A stretch of DNA of 64,000 nt from Leguminivora glycinivorella (GCF_023078275.1 NC_062972.1:12088191-12152190), one strand, 5' to 3'; shown: positions 1 to 10,897, counted from the stretch's first letter. Made by a program: numbers and translations. The notes: generated from the sequence alone by a model not told the origin.

Positions 1-430
1 ATACATTCATAGACATTCTTATACATTAGACTAAGTCCCAAGGACGACATGACGAAATGATTACGTTAGAACATTTTCTAAGATCAGTTTGTGCCGACTG
101 TCTCTGCTTAAGACCCGGAGACTATATCATTATAAATTACGGCGCGGAATACTTTGGCATATTCTTGAGGCGTTCTCAGAAATGCCAAGGATATGCATTA
201 AAGGCATTCCACATGCGTTTTCAGGCCCGCCTTAGACGTGCCAAGGTGTTCTTAGTATCAAAAGCATCCCAACCACAAATCCCAAGAACATCTTCCATGC
301 CTGAAAATGCCTCGGTAACACTCTGATGTGCCATGGCAAATATTCTTGTCATGGAGTATGCGAAGGTTTATTTATACATGTTCCATTTAAACCATTACTA
401 AATTTAGAAAAATAAGAATTAAGAATGGAG
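1..430. other. No recognisable gene
   Basis: An 89-codon open frame on the plus strand (57-326) resembles no family I know, has no domain or signal-like segment and no clear gene context. I treat it as chance. Nothing else is supported here. Confidence 0.5.
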
Positions 431-435
431 TGGGT

Positions 436-636
436 TCGTAGAAGCCGACTGTGGGATATGGGTTAAATTGTGGCGTAGGGAGAGGCTGGCAACCTGTCAC
501 TGCAATGTCACAATTTGGGTTTGTTTAAACCCCTTTTTGCCAAGAGTGGCACTGAAACTTAGTAGTTCATGTGCTCTGCCTACCCCTTTATGGGATACAG
601 GCGTCATTATATGTATGTAGGTATGTATGTATGTAA
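436..636 (+). repeat. Short retroposed repeat (family A), 3' end with TATG tail
   Basis: The stretch from GGGATATGGGTTAAATTG to a (TATG)n run is nearly the same as 36019-36275 and, in antisense, a piece at 30711-30805. The body carries the phrases CTGGCAACCTGTCACTGC and CCAAGAGTGGCAC. A simple-repeat tail at one end is what retroposed LINE 3' ends or SINEs look like. This copy begins inside the family body, so it is 5'-truncated. No coding capacity. Confidence 0.7.
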
Positions 637-1067
637 ATTCAGAATAATAAAATAACATAGTTTGGGAATATTTAAAAGGAAAGATACAGAGAGTAAAATG
701 TAATATTAATAAAAGGCACTTTTACCTGTAACGAAGACACTGAGAAATGTTGCCAGACACCAGGCTGCTTTCGTAGATGGCGAAAACATGAGTTCAGTTC
801 TATGTTCAACCTGCAACAAACCAATGACGTGAAGTTAGTTCGTGAAACAATAGAAATAAATTGTTAAAAAGGCATATCTTTTCTTTTTTCCTGATAACTT
901 AATGTAAATACGGTAATAATATAGTAAGCACATCTAAATAAAACTACATTGCGACGGTATATAAATGGTATATAAATGGAACATATCAATTGTCCGAGAC
1001 AAGTAGTAATAATGTCTAGAAGTAAATGCATAAAACATTCGTACTAAACAGTATGTAAATATTATAT

Positions 1068-3165
1068 TTCATCATTCTCTTGCCCTTATCCCAGTCACTT
1101 GGGGTCGGCGCAGCATGTCTTTCTCTTCCATACATCTCTGTCACTCGTCATCTCATCATTAACTTGTTTTAGTTCCATATCATGTCTCACACAGTCCATC
1201 CACCTCTTCTTCGGCTTTCCCCTCCCGTTACTTCCACCACCTTCCACATTCATTCGTAATACCTTTCTCGTCACATGCCTTTCATCCCTCCGCATTACAT
1301 GTCCATACCATGCTAGTCGATTCGCTCTTACTTTTTCAACAATCGGTGCTACTTTTAGGCTTCCTCTGATATACTCATTCTTTATTTTATCCATTCTTGT
1401 CACGCCACACATCCATCTTAACATTCTCATCTCTGCTACGTGCAATCTCTTTTCATCCGTCACCTTTAGGGCCCAACACTCTGATCCATACATGACGACA
1501 GGTCTGATGACTGCTTTATAAATTTTGCCCTTCAGTCGAAGAGGCATCCGGGCGTCACAAATGGTTCCCGTGACCTGTTGCCATTTCATCCACCCCGTGC
1601 TAATACGGTTTTTCACGTCGCGGTCGATATCGCCATCACACTGTACGAGCGAACCAAGGTACTTAAAGTCGGAGCAGACTGGCAATGAAATACCATCGAG
1701 TTCTATGGCAGCAAAACCAGAGAGACCGCCGAAATCACAAAACATATGTTCTGTTTTTGATCTACTGATCTTCAGGCCAACATTCTCTAGTTTTTGCCGC
1801 CACTTCTCGAGTCTGCTCTGTACCTCGAGCCCGTCTTCACCAACAAGCACAATGTCATCAGCGAAAAGCATACACCAGGGTACCTCCTCCTGTATGTCCG
1901 ACGACAAAGCGTCCATAATAAGCAGGAAGAGGTAAGGACTTAGAGCCGATCCCTGGTGCAAGCCCACCGCGACACTGAACCTGTCGGTGGTGCCGGCAGC
2001 TGACCGGACGCGTGTACAACATCGACTGTACATTGACCGTATTAGCTCTACATACTTCCCAGGCACGCATTTCTCTTTCAGAGCCCACCACAAAACCTCT
2101 CGGGGTACGCGGTCGTATGCCTTTTCGAGGTCAACAAATACCATATGCAGGTTCCTTTTTGCGCGCCTGTATTTTTCGCACAATTGGCGAAGTGCAAAAA
2201 TGGCGTCTGCTGTACCTCTTCCCGGCATAAACCCGAATTGGTTTTGTGCTATTTCACTCTCTTCTCTCAGGCGTCTCTCTATCACCTTTTCCCATATTTT
2301 CATTGTATGTGACATTAGCTTTATTCCTCTATAGTTGTTGCAGTCTTGTACATCCCCTTTGTTTTTGAAAATGGGCACCAGTAAACTGTCGCACCATTCA
2401 TCGGGGATAGTTTCTTCATGCAACAACTTATTGAAGAACAAAGTCAGCCACTTACATCCATCCTCACTCAACAACTTCCATACTTCTCCAGGTATATCAT
2501 CTGGACCTACCGATTTTCCATTTTTCATACTTCTCACAGCCATTCTTACCTCATCCATACATATCTCTCTCACTGTACCCATATTTATCGGTTTGTGATC
2601 CAGTACATGTCTACTCCACTCATTTTCCTCATTCATTAACCTTTCAAAGTAGCCTTTCCAACGTTCTTTTATGACTTCGTCATTCGTCAGCACCTTTCCT
2701 GCATCATCTTTCACGCACTTTATATGTGATATATCCCGGGAAATTCTTTCTCTCGCTTTGGCAAGACGATACAACTGCTTTTCGCCTTTAGGACCATCTA
2801 GAGAGTCATACAATTTGTCCTGTGCTGTTGATCTGGCTATAGCAACTGCACGTCTTGCCATCTTCTTGCATTCGGTATACGTGGCCTTTTTTAATTCCTC
2901 TTCGGTTTCCTGTCCATTTTTAGCAATTTGCCATTCTTTAAATGCTTGTTTCTTTTTCTTTATGGTTTCCTGCACCTCCTCGTTCCACCACCACGTTTCT
3001 TTATCTATGATACCTTTGCCTTTCGATTCACCTAACACATCTTTTGCCACACTCCGTATACAGTTAGCCATTTCTTTCCAACATTCGTCCGCATGCAGTC
3101 CGTCCATATCTTTCATCTCTATCATTTTATCTATCACACGCTCCTTAAACATTCTGGCACATTCA
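1068..3165 (-). mobile_element. RTE-type non-LTR retrotransposon, 5'-truncated
   Basis: A minus-strand LINE copy with an open reverse-transcriptase frame. Its 3' end lies near 1068, where the minus strand reads a TGATGA-like tail as is usual for RTE elements. Its 5' end is near 3165: an in-frame stop lies just upstream of the first Met, and the N-terminal apurinic-type endonuclease domain of RTE ORFs is absent. I found no clear target-site duplication. The intact frame suggests a fairly recent insertion, but without endonuclease the copy should be immobile by itself. Confidence 0.8.
1095..3152 (-). CDS. RTE-type reverse transcriptase, endonuclease domain missing
   Basis: A 685-residue frame encoding an RNA-directed DNA polymerase of the RTE clade. 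Residues about 1-190 form a Lys/Glu-rich linker with a TWWWNEEV motif that is seen just before RT in this clade. The RT domain follows: QNQFGFMPGRGT (about 303-314), VFVDLEKAYDRV (about 338-349, first catalytic Asp), GLHQGSALSPYLF (about 397-409) and the catalytic FADD box (about 430-433). The C-terminal region has YGSECWAL and AWYGHVMRRDE, typical of RTE. Complete family members are roughly 950-1000 residues with an N-terminal APE endonuclease, so about 300 residues are lost. No internal stop or frameshift is present. It is a transposon protein, not a host gene; expression would need an outside promoter. The Met start is only the first available one in a truncated copy. Confidence 0.85.
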   Translation of the reverse strand: MFKERVIDKMIEMKDMDGLHADECWKEMANCIRSVAKDVLGESKGKGIIDKETWWWNEEVQETIKKKKQAFKEWQIAKNGQETEEELKKATYTECKKMARRAVAIARSTAQDKLYDSLDGPKGEKQLYRLAKARERISRDISHIKCVKDDAGKVLTNDEVIKERWKGYFERLMNEENEWSRHVLDHKPINMGTVREICMDEVRMAVRSMKNGKSVGPDDIPGEVWKLLSEDGCKWLTLFFNKLLHEETIPDEWCDSLLVPIFKNKGDVQDCNNYRGIKLMSHTMKIWEKVIERRLREESEIAQNQFGFMPGRGTADAIFALRQLCEKYRRAKRNLHMVFVDLEKAYDRVPREVLWWALKEKCVPGKYVELIRSMYSRCCTRVRSAAGTTDRFSVAVGLHQGSALSPYLFLLIMDALSSDIQEEVPWCMLFADDIVLVGEDGLEVQSRLEKWRQKLENVGLKISRSKTEHMFCDFGGLSGFAAIELDGISLPVCSDFKYLGSLVQCDGDIDRDVKNRISTGWMKWQQVTGTICDARMPLRLKGKIYKAVIRPVVMYGSECWALKVTDEKRLHVAEMRMLRWMCGVTRMDKIKNEYIRGSLKVAPIVEKVRANRLAWYGHVMRRDERHVTRKVLRMNVEGGGSNGRGKPKKRWMDCVRHDMELKQVNDEMTSDRDVWKRKTCCADPK

Positions 3166-4090
3166 TATATTTATTAATTAAATAAGCTTCCATCTCCGAA
3201 ATGAAGATTATTAAAATACTGAGAAAGTTAATTAATTTAAGCTCAAGCTCTTCTCAAAATAACCGAAAAAAAAACACGGTGTCATACGCAAGATATAGCA
3301 AAAACACTTCGGAAAAACTGTAATAAATTATCCTGCAACTTTACTTCGATTGTAAAAACTTACTAAAGTAGCACAATCCATAAAACAAAATGAACATTTC
3401 AAAAATTAATACCAAAGGCTACTTCACGAAAAGTTTTTACAAAGACAATAATAAAATTTCCAGGCCTCAAAGAAAAAGAAACGAAGGCTCGTTATAAATT
3501 TTCCCAAAACTCTTAACCGTCACCCATAATATTATCTGCTTTCCTCAAAATAACAAGACACAGATCGACAAAGGAGTTTCCTCGGAGGAAATGAGGCTTG
3601 ATCGCTCTCTTCGTAATTTCAACTCTATAGGGGCGAATTGTTTAACAGTGTATTCATTTTAAGAAAAAAATATTTCTATTTGAAGAGCATTGCAATCAGT
3701 CAAGCAAAACGAGAATTTAACCAAAAAATAACGGGTTGCATTATACGAGAAGTATGTACAATTGTACATTGTAGTTATGTACTTCGTAGAAAGAGTTAGA
3801 ATTGTATATATGGATATGGTGTTAAGCATGAATAAGAGTTAATTTATCTTTAATAATAAAAATGAAGCTAAAACATGTCGCATATATCGCTTACTCTCGT
3901 TACAAGTTAGTTGCGAACAAGTTAATTTGTCGTTCAGGCAACTTAATTACATTAAAACCAAGCTTTATATTACTTACTATATACCCTTACTTTATCATTT
4001 GAATCGTATTAAACTTGTCAGAAAATAGTTAGTATATTTAAAAACACAGTTAGTTCCGAATAAAGTATTATGAGGAATGAAGCCTCAGCT
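3166..4090. other. AT-rich stretch without recognised features
   Basis: Only short frames and no repeat that I can match within the window. Nothing supported. Confidence 0.5.
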
Positions 4091-4129
4091 TGAAGTGCTC
4101 ATAAGCAATCGGCTCGCGGGCCGGGTGTC

Positions 4130-4196
4130 AGACCCACGAGATTCAATTACTGCCCGCTGACGGCGTCAGAACTTTAACCGCTGCGCTCGCAGGTCG
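4130..4196 (-). repeat. Degenerate tRNA-like (SINE head) sequence
   Basis: Read on the minus strand, this has a box-A-like GCGCAGCGGTTAAAG, an anticodon-stem-like CTGACGCCGTCAG and a weak box-B-like segment. It resembles the head of a tRNA-derived SINE. No body, tail or target duplication could be delimited, and the T-arm is too poor for a working tRNA. Confidence 0.3.
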
Positions 4197-4524
4197 CCAG
4201 CATTACGTGTAGATGGAAACCTTATTTCAAAGTTTGTCTTAAGCATTTCCGTTCCAGACCAAACAATGAGTAGACATGGAATGAAATAAAAATTTAATTT
4301 GTAATAGACAAAATAGAAGAAAGATATTTATTTTCATAGTCTCAGAATGATTACCTCAATCATTTCTTTAACTATAAAAGGAAAATCGAATTTTTCTTTT
4401 GATGGTACAAACCAAGAAATGTTGAGAATGATTAGGTAATATCATAATATGCAATCTAATAAATAAGACTTTAAAATCTTGGTTTCTTGTTACTTTTAGG
4501 TAGATACTCACTAGCTAATAACTA

Positions 4525-5304
4525 CAGTGAAACCTGGTTAAGTGGGACCTGGATAAGTGAGAAACCTCTTTAGTGGGGACCCAAGGTGTGGTTCCGATAC
4601 TTTCGCACCGATTTACCTCTATTAGTGAGACAAAACAGACCTCTATAAGTGAGATTAGCATTTTCGATTTTATAGTCACATTTCCCTCTATTAGTGAGAC
4701 AGAGTGTGTATTTTACCTCTGTTACTGAAACTATATTTGAAATGTATATGAACTTAATTGTTTGTTAAGAATTTTATAGGAATTTACCTCTGTATCTGAG
4801 ATACAGTCAATCTATGACCTCTGTAACTTGGACTTCATAGAAAATCTACTTCCATATTTTTAATAATTCTTAGCCTATCTTTAAATTACGCGATTGATCA
4901 TTTTTGTGTTCAGATGAGTGTAAGGGTTTTTTTGGTTATTTTAAGTAATTAAAACTAAAATCTCGATAAATTACATAAAAATAAAAAAATAAAATATTTT
5001 CATAATATACCTATAAAAGTTTTAAGACACAATGACGTTAGAGTCTTATATTTTATTTAAAGACAAGGCTTATTTACCTTTTCTTTTAAGTAGTATGCAA
5101 CTAATAATAACTATATGCAAAACACCTTATTTATCACCTCTATAACTGACATACCCTCTATTCTGGCCTCTATTAGTGATACCCTCTGTAAATGAGACAA
5201 ACATTTTATTATGCCTGTCTAACTGTGAGACCCTGAATAAGTGGAATACCTCTTTGAGATAAATTTTGTCGTCCCTTGAAGTCTCACTTATCCAGGTTTC
5301 ACTG
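4525..5304. mobile_element. TA-flanked non-autonomous DNA transposon (Tc1/mariner-pogo type)
   Basis: Terminal inverted repeats beginning CAGTGAAACCTGG; the right end is CCAGGTTTCACTG. Both ends abut TA (4523-4524 and 5305-5306), the duplicated target dinucleotide of the Tc1/mariner superfamily. The terminal sequence resembles Tigger/pogo ends (inference). The interior has no transposase frame but is built from many degenerate copies of a phrase like CCTCTATTAGTGAGAC, most obvious at 4612-4700 and 5145-5260, in the same sense as the left end and again near the right end. Length 780 bp. Confidence 0.85.
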
Positions 5305-5502
5305 TATATAATATTGACTAATACTAATACGAGTATGCAGTACTTATACTAATACATAGTATTGATCGTACCTAAATATTTTATCCTTTCTAGAGGTGCA
5401 GTGCATATTAAAGGTAGGTAACGAACTAACGATAATAAAAAAACTTATGTAGGTTTCTTGACAACATTTATGGTAATTTGTAACTTGGTCTTGTTTCGTA
5501 CG

Positions 5503-6029
5503 TAGGGTTGCAAAAAAACGGTTTTTTTTCTGGCTTGAAGAAAAACATGAAAAAAAACCGTGAAAAAAAACAGTTTTTTTTTCTGGAGTATGTTTTTTTT
5601 CTAAAGTACGAAATCTCAAAATTTGCAAAATAGTTAATACTTTTATACGGTTTTTTAGACTTAATGTTAACTATTAAACGAATTTAATCAAATACTTTAA
5701 TTTCTGGTCTTATAAAAGTAACATTTACGAAATCTGTAGTTGATAGTTATCACTATTTACTGTTGGCAACACCACCGCCTCTCCACGCTACACGCAACAT
5801 CGGGGATCCCCCAATAAACGTTTGTATACTGAATGTTAATTGAATTAAAATGTACGTTATTGTTATTGAAACACGTTACAACTCATGAAAAACCGTTATT
5901 GTCGTATTATTTGTTCATCTGAAAAAAAACCATATTTAGAAAAAAAACCATGGTGCTCGGTTTTTTTTCATGTTTTTTTTCACAATTCTGAAAAAAAAAC
6001 ATTTGGTTTTTTTTCTATTTACAACCCTA
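5503..6029. mobile_element. hAT-type miniature element, copy 1
   Basis: A 527-bp element starting TAGGGTTGCAAAAAAACGG and ending ACAACCCTA, bounded by an exact 8-bp direct repeat TTCGTACG (5495-5502 and 6030-6037). Eight-bp duplications and TAGGG-type ends are hAT hallmarks. The terminal 90 bp on both sides are rich in A- and T-runs interleaved with CGG/CCG and can fold back. A second copy lies at 61734-62264 in the same orientation. No transposase frame. Confidence 0.88.
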
Positions 6030-6037
6030 TTCGTACG

Positions 6038-6360
6038 TCTACAGTTTCGCATTCAGCACTTTTAAGTTTTCATTTATCCTACCGGTGAAAATGTAGCGTA
6101 CCCGTGAATATATTTTTGTATATTAACATCATCTAACCGGCATGAAGTCTCGTTTAACCCGGTATTATGCTAATTGAACGTTACGAAAGTGATTAAATTG
6201 GCAACGGAGTCGAATTTTCTCGAAGCCCGACGGGTTCTCTAGATTTTCATTAGATAACTAGTTACATTAACGGAAATTTATAGCACATTTATTTAAATTC
6301 AAATCATAAAACATCATAAATTGTATAATTTATGTTGCAAGGAAATAAACCGGTTAGCAA
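6038..6360. other. No recognised feature
   Basis: AT-rich sequence between the hAT-type element and the nested palindromes. Nothing supported. Confidence 0.4.
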
Positions 6361-6894
6361 TAATAGATTTCATGGAGCGTTTAAAATATTCTGAATTCTC
6401 GGTCCGTTCTTGAATCTATTCTAAGCAGCGATTTTTCAACAACTTTTACGTAAATCAGAACTGAGAATTAATTAATTATTTGTACTCTCATAAACAATTG
6501 GTACAATGGTGTACATTCAGGATTGATAGTTTAGCATTATGTTCTGATTATATGTATCTACATATAATAGATTTACGTAAAAGTTGTTGAAAAATCGCTG
6601 CTTAGAATAGATTCAAGAACGGACCGAGAATTCAGAATATTTTAAACGCTCCATGAAATCTATGAAATCTATGATAGTTTAGCATTATGTTCTGATTATA
6701 TGTAGATACATATAATCAGAACATAATGCTAAACTATCAATCCTGAATGTACACCATTGTACCAATTGTTTATGAGAGTACAAATAATTAATTAATTCTC
6801 AGTTCTGATTTACGTAAAAGTTGTTGAAAAATCGCTGCTTATATATAAAACTATCCTCGATTTGTGGCATCTGCCACAAATCGAGGATAGTTTT
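6361..6894. repeat. Nested palindromes and inverted duplications
   Basis: At least four interlocked inverted repeats. Arm A (about 6363-6457) is the reverse complement of 6570-6664. Arm B (about 6452-6566) is the reverse complement of about 6696-6812. A 32-bp perfect stem with a 2-nt loop lies at 6673-6738, and a 23-bp perfect stem with a 2-nt loop at 6847-6894. Part of arm A appears a third time near 6809-6840. Nothing codes. The layout could come from a fold-back transposon, repeated template switching, or assembly error. Confidence 0.85.
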
Positions 6895-7867
6895 ATTTGA
6901 TTCGAACAATCAGTAAACATGGGTCCGGGATAAATATCCCGTGAGGGCCACTAGGGAACTAATTGCTGGCCTGGCCGTATTGATGGCGCGCAACCAACAC
7001 CGGATCAATGTAAATTATCCCATCCCCAATCCGCGAGACGTCATTATCGTACATCACTTGATGCGTGTAATTTGATAGTTTGCTTATTCGATACACTATA
7101 GAATATTGAGTTACGTAGGTATTTGCCAATATAATTATAAAATTACTTATTATTATTTTTGAATTTTAACCACAGTTAATGCCCGAGACGGCTGACAAAA
7201 CCGTTTGGCTCATAAAGTTCATAATAACACAAGATACAAAGCATTTATTTGCCAGAATACAGTGGGTGCATAGATGGTGACATACAACAACTATGGCTTG
7301 TTCAGTTTGTTACTGATATATTAATAAGCTTGTGTGTGGAACCTTAATTTTTATGCATTTCGCTTTCGCAAACAAGATGTATAGAAATTAAGTAACCCAG
7401 ACAAAAAAAAACCAGAACTCAAAAATAAAATAATTAGTTGTCTTAGGCAGACAAAGTTGCAGGCAGCAACATTTTTATTTCAATATAAAAACTACAATTT
7501 AGCATTTCAAACCGCTTTTCTATGCAAGCCCAGCCTCCTTTTATAGTCCTCCTTTCCTAGTTCCAAGACATTGACATCATTGAACATATTTCAACAAATC
7601 TTAACAGGTTTAACATCGATACTTCTTTACACAAACCTAGTCTTCATTTTCCCAGGATATTAGGGAAAATATTTTCATGTCGCATACGTTCTGCTTTATT
7701 CGATTTTTAATTATTATAAAAAATAATATCAAAATACCGTTTTCATACAACTTTAAACTGGCCCTTACAATAATTTGAAAAAGTTAAACTGCTGCTGCCA
7801 GTGCCAATAGGTAATGACAACAAGTCCGTTCCAAGAAGGGATGAAAATATCATTATCCAATTTCATT
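6895..7867. other. No recognised gene
   Basis: A more GC-rich patch at 6917-7040 has no match that I can see in the window; the rest is AT-rich. Nothing supported. Confidence 0.4.
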
Positions 7868-7880
7868 CCATAAGATACTT

Positions 7881-8211
7881 CATCATCTTCCTTGCGTTAT
7901 CCCGGCATTTGCCACGGCTCATGGGAGCCTGGGGTCCGTTTTGACAACTAATCCCAAGATTTGGCGTAGGCACTAGTTTTACGAAAGCGACTGCCATCTG
8001 ACCTTCCAACCCAAGGGTAACTAAACCTTAGTGGAATTAGTCCGGTTTCCTCACGATGTTTTCCTTCGCCGAAAAGCGGCTGGCAAATATCAAATGACAT
8101 TTCGCACATAAGTTCAGAAAAACTCATTGGTACGAACCGGGTTCGAACCCGCGACCTCCGGATCGAAAGTCGCACGCTCTTACCGCTAGGCCACCAGCGC
8201 TTTTTAAGATG
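7881..8211 (-). mobile_element. tRNA-derived SINE with 13-bp target duplication
   Basis: On the minus strand the head reads as a tRNA: box A TGGCCTAGCGGTAAGAGCG (rc of 8175-8193) and box B GGTTCGAACCC (8140-8150), followed by a ~250-bp unrelated body. The element is bounded by exact copies of CCATAAGATACTT at 7868-7880 and 8212-8224, a clear target-site duplication. An internal pol III promoter and LINE-assisted mobility are known for this class. The overlapping minus-strand frame (7948-8175) is not a gene. Confidence 0.92.
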
Positions 8212-8224
8212 CCATAAGATACTT

Positions 8225-9266
8225 ATTCTGTATAATCTCAGATTCTTAAATCTGTGGGTATAATTCTATCAAGCATTAAGGAATTAGTTTAAACCTTTCT
8301 ACAAAATATTTATCAAAATGAACGAACTATTCATGTATTTAGTAACAACTTCACAAGTGTTGTAAAATTAATCCAATTTCATAGAAAATTTCTAAAACGA
8401 GTTAAATTAATTAATTTGGCAAAACTACGGCCTAGCAGTAATAAAGCTGTAATTAAAGCATTTTCCTATAGCAACCAACATTGTATATTAAAAATAAGGC
8501 TGGGATACACAAGCCGACTTCCAAACCTTTAATAATATTTTTAGATTCAATGAATACCAGACACCATCAAATAGGGTGAATACGTAAGCGGGGTGAGTAT
8601 GAACAAAAACTGAGAATGGTTGCTTATAATGGAATAATTATGTTATATATCATAATTGAACACAATGCTAAAATAATTATTTTATCTACGTCCATATCAT
8701 ACGTTCTCTAGAACATGCTTAGGAGCGATACCTACATGTATACTATATGGCCTACAAGTATATTAAGAAATTGTAATTTTTATTTAACTTTATCGGAAAC
8801 TCGCCTTTCAGCCCATTTCATAAAACAACACTCGTATTTTATTGGCTCTCCTAATGCACCAGTCACATAAATAACTAATATAAACTTGGATTATTAAATT
8901 AAGTACTATAACTTTGTTTACACAACGCCAGGTTGTACTAAATTTTCGGTTGTGAAACAGTCAAGAACTCATCAGTCTTCTAAATATAGTTCTTACCTTA
9001 TAGGAATTACACTCTCCTATGACAACAAGTTGATAAAAAATTTAATGTTAAAAGGTAAAACGCGTAGTTTATGAAAACGAAATCATATTTGCAAACCCTA
9101 AACAGCTGAGTAGCACATTTAAAAGCAGTAAAAAAACGTTTTTATTTCCACCATTATAGATGAGCGTCAGGACCCCTGGACCACTACAGATATTTGATGT
9201 TTAGTGCATACTAAAATTTAGTACCTATTTGATACTATTTGGCACCTCCACTGATATCGAAAAATC
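8225..9266. other. No recognised gene
   Basis: AT-rich sequence with only short frames. Nothing supported. Confidence 0.45.
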
Positions 9267-9324
9267 GAGCGAATAAAGTGGCCAGACATTCTGACGTCAG
9301 GATGTCTGGCCACTTTATTCGCTC
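9267..9324. repeat. 58-bp near-perfect palindrome centred on TGACGTCA
   Basis: GAGCGAATAAAGTGGCC is mirrored by its reverse complement around CTGACGTCAG, with one mismatch pair beside the centre. The centre contains TGACGTCA, the consensus CREB/ATF site; regulatory meaning is not shown. The inner 28 bp recurs at 9640-9667. Confidence 0.85.
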
Positions 9325-9413
9325 AGGACGCCAAAAAAATTTGAAAAAAATATATTGACAGGTACCAAATAGGTAGTAAATATTGACTAAGATATCAATT
9401 AGTAGTGGTAACT

Positions 9414-9605
9414 GGTGACCGAAGAGCTGGCGACTTCCTCGCTCAACGTATCAGCATTGCGATACAGCGAGGAAATGTCGCCAGTATCCTTGGTACAATG
9501 CCTCAAGGGCCTATTTTAGACATTAGCTAGCTTTTAAGTTTAGTCTTAGTTTCTTATATAATTATGTAAATATGTTCATGTAAATAAAGAGTTTATACCA
9601 TTAGT
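9414..9605 (+). pseudogene. C-terminal tail and 3'UTR of a non-LTR retrotransposon
   Basis: Codons 9414-9530 read GDRRAGDFLAQRISIAIQRG and continue to a TAG stop. The style (a short tail of ORF2 with an IQRGN-type motif) is what I recall from Jockey-like elements in Lepidoptera; this is inference. The sequence after the stop ends with AATAAAGAG near 9583, a possible polyadenylation signal. Only the last 38 codons remain, so this is a strongly 5'-truncated copy. It lies between two copies of the CRE-like palindrome. Confidence 0.4.
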
Positions 9606-9639
9606 AGTGTTGTCTAGAACTATGTAAACCAAAAATGGT

Positions 9640-9667
9640 CCAGACATCCTGACGTCAGAATGTCTGG
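9640..9667. repeat. 28-bp palindrome, second copy of the TGACGTCA hairpin
   Basis: CCAGACATCCTGACGTCAG followed by its mirrored half. It equals the core of the 58-bp palindrome at 9267-9324 with the single mismatch reversed. Confidence 0.8.
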
Positions 9668-9668
9668 C

Positions 9669-10312
9669 CCATGGGGTCTCATCCGGAACATCGTATAATT
9701 AATGTCAAATCAAAATCATAGATGGCGCTACGTGCCACGATTAGCCATTATGACCTATTTATTCAATAAATTTAAAGGTCTCAAAGGTATTATTTTAGTC
9801 TCATGCATTAAGAATATCATTAATTTAATACACAAATCCACACAAACACGAATTCAATGCAATATTTTTCAAAATTCGAATCTAAAATTTATTACACGAC
9901 TGAATACAACATCAGCAAACTTGCATTGAACGTTATTGAGTCGTCTAAGTATTATTACCTCTCGTCACTAGATGGAGTGACTGTGCATAACCATGGGGTC
10001 TCATCCGGAACATCGTATAATTAATGTCAAATCAAAATCATAGATGGCGCTACGTGCCACGATTAGCCATTATGACCTATTTATTCAATAAATTTAAAGG
10101 TCTCAAAGGTATTATTTTAGTCTCATGCATTAAGAATATCATTAATTTAATACACAAATCCACACAAACACGAATTCAATGCAATATTTTTCAAAATTCG
10201 AATCTAAAATTTATTACACGACTGAATACAACATCAGCAAACTTGCATTGAACGTTATTGAGTCGTCTAAGTATTATTACCTCTCGTCACTAGATGGAGT
10301 GACTGTGCATAA
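9669..10312 (+). repeat. Tandem duplication, two 322-bp units
   Basis: Units 9669-9990 and 9991-10312 appear identical by eye, including a 75-codon frame that reads the same in both. The unit has no coding signature; the frame is probably chance. Exact identity means a very recent duplication or an assembly error. The unit contains the phrase TAGATGGCGCTACGTGCC. Confidence 0.92.
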
Positions 10313-10611
10313 CGTACGTGATATAATTAGAATAGCCACTTGAGTGCGGGCTAGTCATACGCTCAAAAAACCAGTGTAAGGGCGCTCTCCGGAACCATGA
10401 TCTTCTTACGCGTCTGGACGGCACATTTTAGACTGGTTACGTAGCCGTATTCAACTCGTGTGCACTCCGTAACCACATGGTATCGTTAATGAAACTTATG
10501 AATGAATGGCGTTGTTGGTAAAACGAAAAGCAATATGTGAAGCCTGGCGTCCACTAAGCGATTCGTCACTAATGCACGCACTTTCATAACAAATTCAGAA
10601 GGCGAATTAAC
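10313..10611. other. No recognised feature
   Basis: Mixed-composition sequence with no gene signature and no match within the window. Confidence 0.4.
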
Positions 10612-10897
10612 CCTTAAGAGGATACGATACCGAAGCACGAATTCAAATTTGAGATTTTTAGGTCTTTATCGCCGTCGCGCTGACGGGGGTGGAAGTGGAA
10701 CCCACAGAGAGGCCCTGTGTGGCGCACGCACACAACCGCGTCCGCCGCCGGCGCAAGTAGCTACTCGCGCTCTCTATATTTCTCTAGTTTCGGACTTCTG
10801 ATGCGACCGAGCGGCACCGCCCCCGACTGCGCGATGGCAATAAACACAAAAATCACAAATTTGAATTCGTGCTTGCCTACCTTATCGTGTTAGTTCT
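10612..10897. mobile_element. Inverted-repeat miniature element
   Basis: The left arm (about 10625-10690), containing AGCACGAATTCAAATTTG, is the imperfect reverse complement of the right arm (about 10820-10890), which contains CAAATTTGAATTCGTGCTTG. The centre is GC-rich (CCGCCGCCGGCGC). Arms of roughly 70 bp around a short core suggest a miniature inverted-repeat transposon. Termini and target duplication are not clear. Confidence 0.6.

Noticed and set aside
1099..3177. Several plus-strand frames of 72-168 codons
   Set aside because: They lie antisense to the RTE reverse transcriptase, which has clear catalytic motifs on the minus strand.
7948..8175. 75-codon minus frame as a gene
   Set aside because: It lies within the tRNA-derived SINE and is read through its head and body.
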